Origin: an uncultured Chloroflexota bacterium | GTDB taxonomy: Bacteria; Chloroflexota; Limnocylindria; Limnocylindrales; CSP1-4 | DNA: 11,179 nt | Assembly: GCA_903924005.1 (NCBI GenBank) | Contig: CAIXZV010000127.1 | Location: 1 to 11,179 of the forward strand | Direction of reading: 5' to 3' | Position numbers and translations under genes: made by a program | Notes under the pieces: model-generated | What the model saw: the letters and a program-made list of their open reading frames with translations, nothing else | Databases searched by the model: none | Told to the model about the DNA's origin: nothing | Shown here: positions 6,465-11,179 of the stretch, piece by piece | Layout of the letters: each line of letters opens with the position of its first letter | Numbering within the stretch: position 1 is the stretch's first letter

Positions 6465-7516
6465 GCCTCCCCCGCAAGTACGGTACGGAGTCGTGCGGCG
6501 GTCTCTGGTGCCAGCACGCCCCGCCGCTGTGCCATGTCGATGTCTCGTTCAACAAGCGCCCTGTACGCGGGCAGCGCGCCGGGGGCACTCGCGGCAAGCG
6601 CCGCAGTATGAGCCAGCAAGGTCCCGGCGTCCCCGCGGAGTGCAGGCCCGGTGAGGGCGCCGGCGATCCCCAGCGCAGCCGCATTTGCCACGGTCTGCTC
6701 CAGCAGCGGGCGATAAATGCGCAGGGCACCAGCCTCGTCAAGCCCCACGACGGCCGCAATCTCACGGATGACATCCAGGAGCGCGGTGATGCCCCCGGCC
6801 GCGAGCACTGCGGCGGCGTGGTAGGCGGCCTTCGTGCCCGGCGGGAGGCGGACCGGGACCCCGCCGATGGCCTCCGCCATGTCGGCCAAGTGAGCCAGCA
6901 GGTCCACGTCGCCCTCAATCGCAATCGTTGCGCCGTGGAGCGCGGCCAGCGCCCGGTCAAGGTCAGCAAAGGCCACCAGCGGGTGAAATGCCCCTGCCTG
7001 CGAGCCAGCGGCCAGCGCGGGCTCCAGCACCTCGGCGCCAAGCAGACCGCTCGTGTGGATGATCGCCTGCCCTGCAAACAGGTGGAGAGAGGAGGCCAGC
7101 GGCCCCACCGCGTCGTCAGGCACGGCGAGGATCACCAGCTCCACGTCGTCCACAAGGGCCGCGGCCTCGGCGAAGGCCCGGACCCCCGGCAGGTGCGCGC
7201 GGAAACGCGCCCGACGGCCGGCGTCACGCGAGGCGACTGCCTCCACCGTCCAGCCCGCCCTTGCCAGCGCCACACCCAGCGCCAGACCGACGGGTCCAGC
7301 CCCGACGATGCCGGTCACCGGGCGCTCGCCAGGCCCCGAGTGCGTGTGCGGATGGGAATGATCTGAGGCGTGCTCGATCTCGCCGTGGCGATGGCGGACG
7401 GCTGGATCAAGATCGATCCCATGCTCGCGGACGGCAGCCAGCCGCTCCCCGTCAGCTTGGGCGCGACGCTCCGCCAGACGCTGCAGGACTTCGTCCGACT
7501 CGTCCCAGGGCCTCAT
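6461..7516 (-). CDS. Rossmann-fold NAD(P)-binding protein with DUF2520 C-terminal domain
   Basis: This 351-residue protein resembles F420/NADP-oxidoreductase- and ketopantoate-reductase-like dehydrogenases. A dinucleotide-binding motif G-x-G-x2-G lies in VTGIVGAGPVGLALGVALAR (67-86; glycines 72, 74, 77). ILAVPDDAVGPLA and IIHTSGLLGAEVLEP follow, then GAFHPLVAFAD, and the all-helical DUF2520 region with KAAYHAAAVLAAGG. This is the layout of the Rossmann-like/DUF2520 family, whose substrate I cannot name; the family is often found near panC, which is absent here. The start is uncertain. The ATG at 7514-7516 adds a 66-residue N-terminal extension with a charged helix (about 9-31) and eight histidines between 32 and 59, including HSHPHTH. 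A GTG at 7316-7318 would begin directly at the Rossmann fold but has no clear ribosome site. The open frame above 7641 is the antisense of acnA and is not part of this gene. It heads the minus-strand block. Confidence 0.85.
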   Translation of the reverse strand: MRPWDESDEVLQRLAERRAQADGERLAAVREHGIDLDPAVRHRHGEIEHASDHSHPHTHSGPGERPVTGIVGAGPVGLALGVALARAGWTVEAVASRDAGRRARFRAHLPGVRAFAEAAALVDDVELVILAVPDDAVGPLASSLHLFAGQAIIHTSGLLGAEVLEPALAAGSQAGAFHPLVAFADLDRALAALHGATIAIEGDVDLLAHLADMAEAIGGVPVRLPPGTKAAYHAAAVLAAGGITALLDVIREIAAVVGLDEAGALRIYRPLLEQTVANAAALGIAGALTGPALRGDAGTLLAHTAALAASAPGALPAYRALVERDIDMAQRRGVLAPETAARLRTVLAGEA

Positions 7517-7640
7517 CGGCTTTTGGCCCCTCGCCGTCGGCGCGCGCGGTACGCTTCCACCCGACGAGTGTAAGCGAGCGGACCGGCAATGCGGCCGATC
7601 CCCGCCCGAGCCGCACAGGACGAAGTCAGAGGTCAACCCC
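7517..7640. promoter_or_regulatory. Divergent intergenic region between the DUF2520 gene and acnA
   Basis: This 124-bp spacer must hold promoters for both directions if the starts are right. I see no convincing sigma-70 pair on either strand. The nearest is a TACACT on the minus strand (7567-7572) without a matching -35 at 16-18 bp. For acnA, AGAGGT (7628-7633) lies seven bases before the GTG and serves as ribosome binding site. On the minus side, GAGGGG lies about 10 bases before the ATG at 7516. Confidence 0.4.
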
Positions 7641-10316
<2,676 letters not shown>

Positions 10317-10357
10317 TCTGGCGCGCCCGGGCCAGGCCCGACGAACCTTCAAAAGAC

Positions 10358-10393
10358 CGACAAAGCCCCCTGCTGGTGCAGGGGGCTTTGTCG
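10358..10393. terminator. Strong bidirectional intrinsic terminator
   Basis: A perfect 16-bp stem (10358-10373 with 10378-10393) encloses a TGGT loop; the core is AAAGCCCCCTGC paired with GCAGGGGGCTTT. AAAAG lies just left of the stem, giving a TTTT run for minus-strand transcripts. On the plus strand the T's sit within the stem (GGGGGCTTTG). It separates acnA from the convergent gene at the right edge and can stop both. The remaining 111 bases to 10504 show nothing clear beyond a TTGCGCAA palindrome at 10493-10500. Confidence 0.92.
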
Positions 10394-10504
10394 CTGCGGT
10401 TCCTCGACAGCCCGGGGAGGAGGCCGTGCGGCGAGGGCGTTCGGTCGTGTGACGAACAAGCCTCGGGATGTGTTACGCAGCGCAGCGCCTATTTGCGCAA
10501 CTGA

Positions 10505-11179
10505 TCAACTGCCGGGAAGACCCGTCAGCGACAGGGTCAGCACGCACTCAGCAGACGAGCCGACGGGGCCGCTCCGGGTTGCGGCCATCGACCCTCCACC
10601 GGTCACGCCCGCAAGGGCTCCGGTCCCGCCAATCGTGCGCACCGTCCCCAGGACACGGGACGTCGTGCCGTCCCACGTCGTGGAGCCCACGTAGGTGAAG
10701 CCGAGAACGTCGCCGTTTGGGTACGTGAGCGTGACGAAGCCGTCGAATGGGCCGCTGCCCTTGGCGAGGTCAAGCGCCACAAGCATCTCAACCCCAACCG
10801 ATGTGGATCCCAGCGTGGCCGATCCGGTGATCCGCGTGGTCCCGTACTGGATGGTGGTGTCCGGACCCACCTGGTGAAACCGACTGTCGGCTGCAGCGCT
10901 TGTCCCGGTGAAGGTGAGCTTGTAGCTGGTGCCCGTGGGCGCCGGTGCGGCACCCGCGAGTGCGTCGAAGTTTGCATGGCTGGCAAGCCGCCAGGCGCCC
11001 GATGACCACACAAACGTGGAGAGGCGCGGCGCCGGACCCGGCGAATACGGCTTCCCGTTGGCGATCCCGGTGACAGTGGCCGTGTACCGAGCAACAAGCA
11101 AGCCCCCGTCCTGGGTGGCGGTGATGCGTGACAGGGCATAGCTCTGGATCGTGGGCAGGTTGCCCGCGAGATAGTCCGC
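10505..11179 (-). CDS. NTF2-like domain fused to an allene-oxide-cyclase-like barrel, 5' end missing
   Basis: The frame is open from the right edge to a TGA at 10505-10507, giving 224 residues without the N-terminus. Residues 1-80 contain YLAGNLPTIQSYALSRITA, LLVARYTATVTGIANGKPYS and LSTFVWSSGAWRLASHANFD, the closing strands of an NTF2-like/DUF4440-type fold, usually a small-molecule binding or enzymatic pocket. Residues from about 83 to the end are rich in Gly, Thr and Ser and strand-like. Among them, GSGPFDGFVTLTYPNGDVLG and RTIGGTGALAGVTGGGSM recall the GGTG-x-F/L-x-GATG pattern of allene-oxide-cyclase-like or dirigent-like beta-barrels. Both assignments are by pattern memory. A TTG at 11099-11101 lies inside the first domain and is not a likely start. 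A signal peptide may lie beyond the edge. Convergent with acnA. Confidence 0.65.
   Translation of the reverse strand, partial: ADYLAGNLPTIQSYALSRITATQDGGLLVARYTATVTGIANGKPYSPGPAPRLSTFVWSSGAWRLASHANFDALAGAAPAPTGTSYKLTFTGTSAAADSRFHQVGPDTTIQYGTTRITGSATLGSTSVGVEMLVALDLAKGSGPFDGFVTLTYPNGDVLGFTYVGSTTWDGTTSRVLGTVRTIGGTGALAGVTGGGSMAATRSGPVGSSAECVLTLSLTGLPGS

Noticed and set aside
7370..7573. Short plus-strand frame in the DUF2520/acnA junction
   Set aside because: It looks mildly protein-like but is antisense to the N-terminal extension of the DUF2520 protein, lacks a good ribosome site and ends before acnA.
5705..7640. Glycine riboswitch upstream of the gcv genes
   Set aside because: Glycine cleavage operons often carry one, so I looked on the minus strand ahead of gcvT and the upstream genes. 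I saw no GGAGAG-type conserved core or tandem aptamer pattern.
10449..10694. Plus-strand frame right of the terminator
   Set aside because: It is antisense to the NTF2/barrel gene over most of its length and shows no motif.

Overview
This is a GC-rich fragment, probably from a shotgun or metagenomic assembly. It carries mostly housekeeping bacterial metabolism plus one regulatory module. The first 22 bases match the 3' end of the Illumina TruSeq read-2 adapter as I remember it, so the left edge is artificial and genomic sequence starts near base 23. The split two-subunit GcvP, very high G/C at third codon positions and frequent GTG starts fit a high-GC bacterium. Chloroflexota-like lineages are plausible, but no marker gene here settles it. 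I see no RNA gene, CRISPR array, transposon or phage gene.

Layout, right to left along the minus strand from about 7516: a Rossmann/DUF2520 protein with an unusual His-rich N-terminus; a doubtful small ORF; a Nudix hydrolase; gcvT; gcvH; gcvPA; gcvPB; an ECF sigma factor; and an anti-sigma factor cut off by the left edge. Most junctions are tight: ATGA overlaps at nudix/gcvT and gcvPA/gcvPB, a 3-nt gap at gcvH/gcvPA, and a GTGA overlap at sigma/anti-sigma. This suggests one long co-directional transcription unit. A second, probably autoregulated, promoter lies just before the sigma gene, next to a perfect 12-bp palindrome that overlaps the gcvPB stop.

Divergent from this block, on the plus strand, is a full-length aconitase (acnA, 7641-10316). 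It ends at a very strong bidirectional terminator with a perfect 16-bp stem. Facing it on the minus strand at the right edge is a 5'-truncated protein that appears to join an NTF2-like domain to a beta-barrel resembling allene-oxide-cyclase-like proteins.

How the genes work together: gcvT, gcvH, gcvPA and gcvPB encode the T, H and split P proteins of the glycine cleavage system. It turns glycine plus tetrahydrofolate into methylene-THF, CO2, ammonia and NADH. The L protein (dihydrolipoyl dehydrogenase) and the lipoylation enzymes are not in the window. Aconitase serves the TCA cycle. The sigma/anti-sigma pair is a membrane-signalling switch of unknown stimulus. I do not see a clearly new system. 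The items most worth a second look are the anti-sigma gene with its promoter/palindrome, the His-rich extension, the terminal domain fusion and the unexplained 6148-6460 block.
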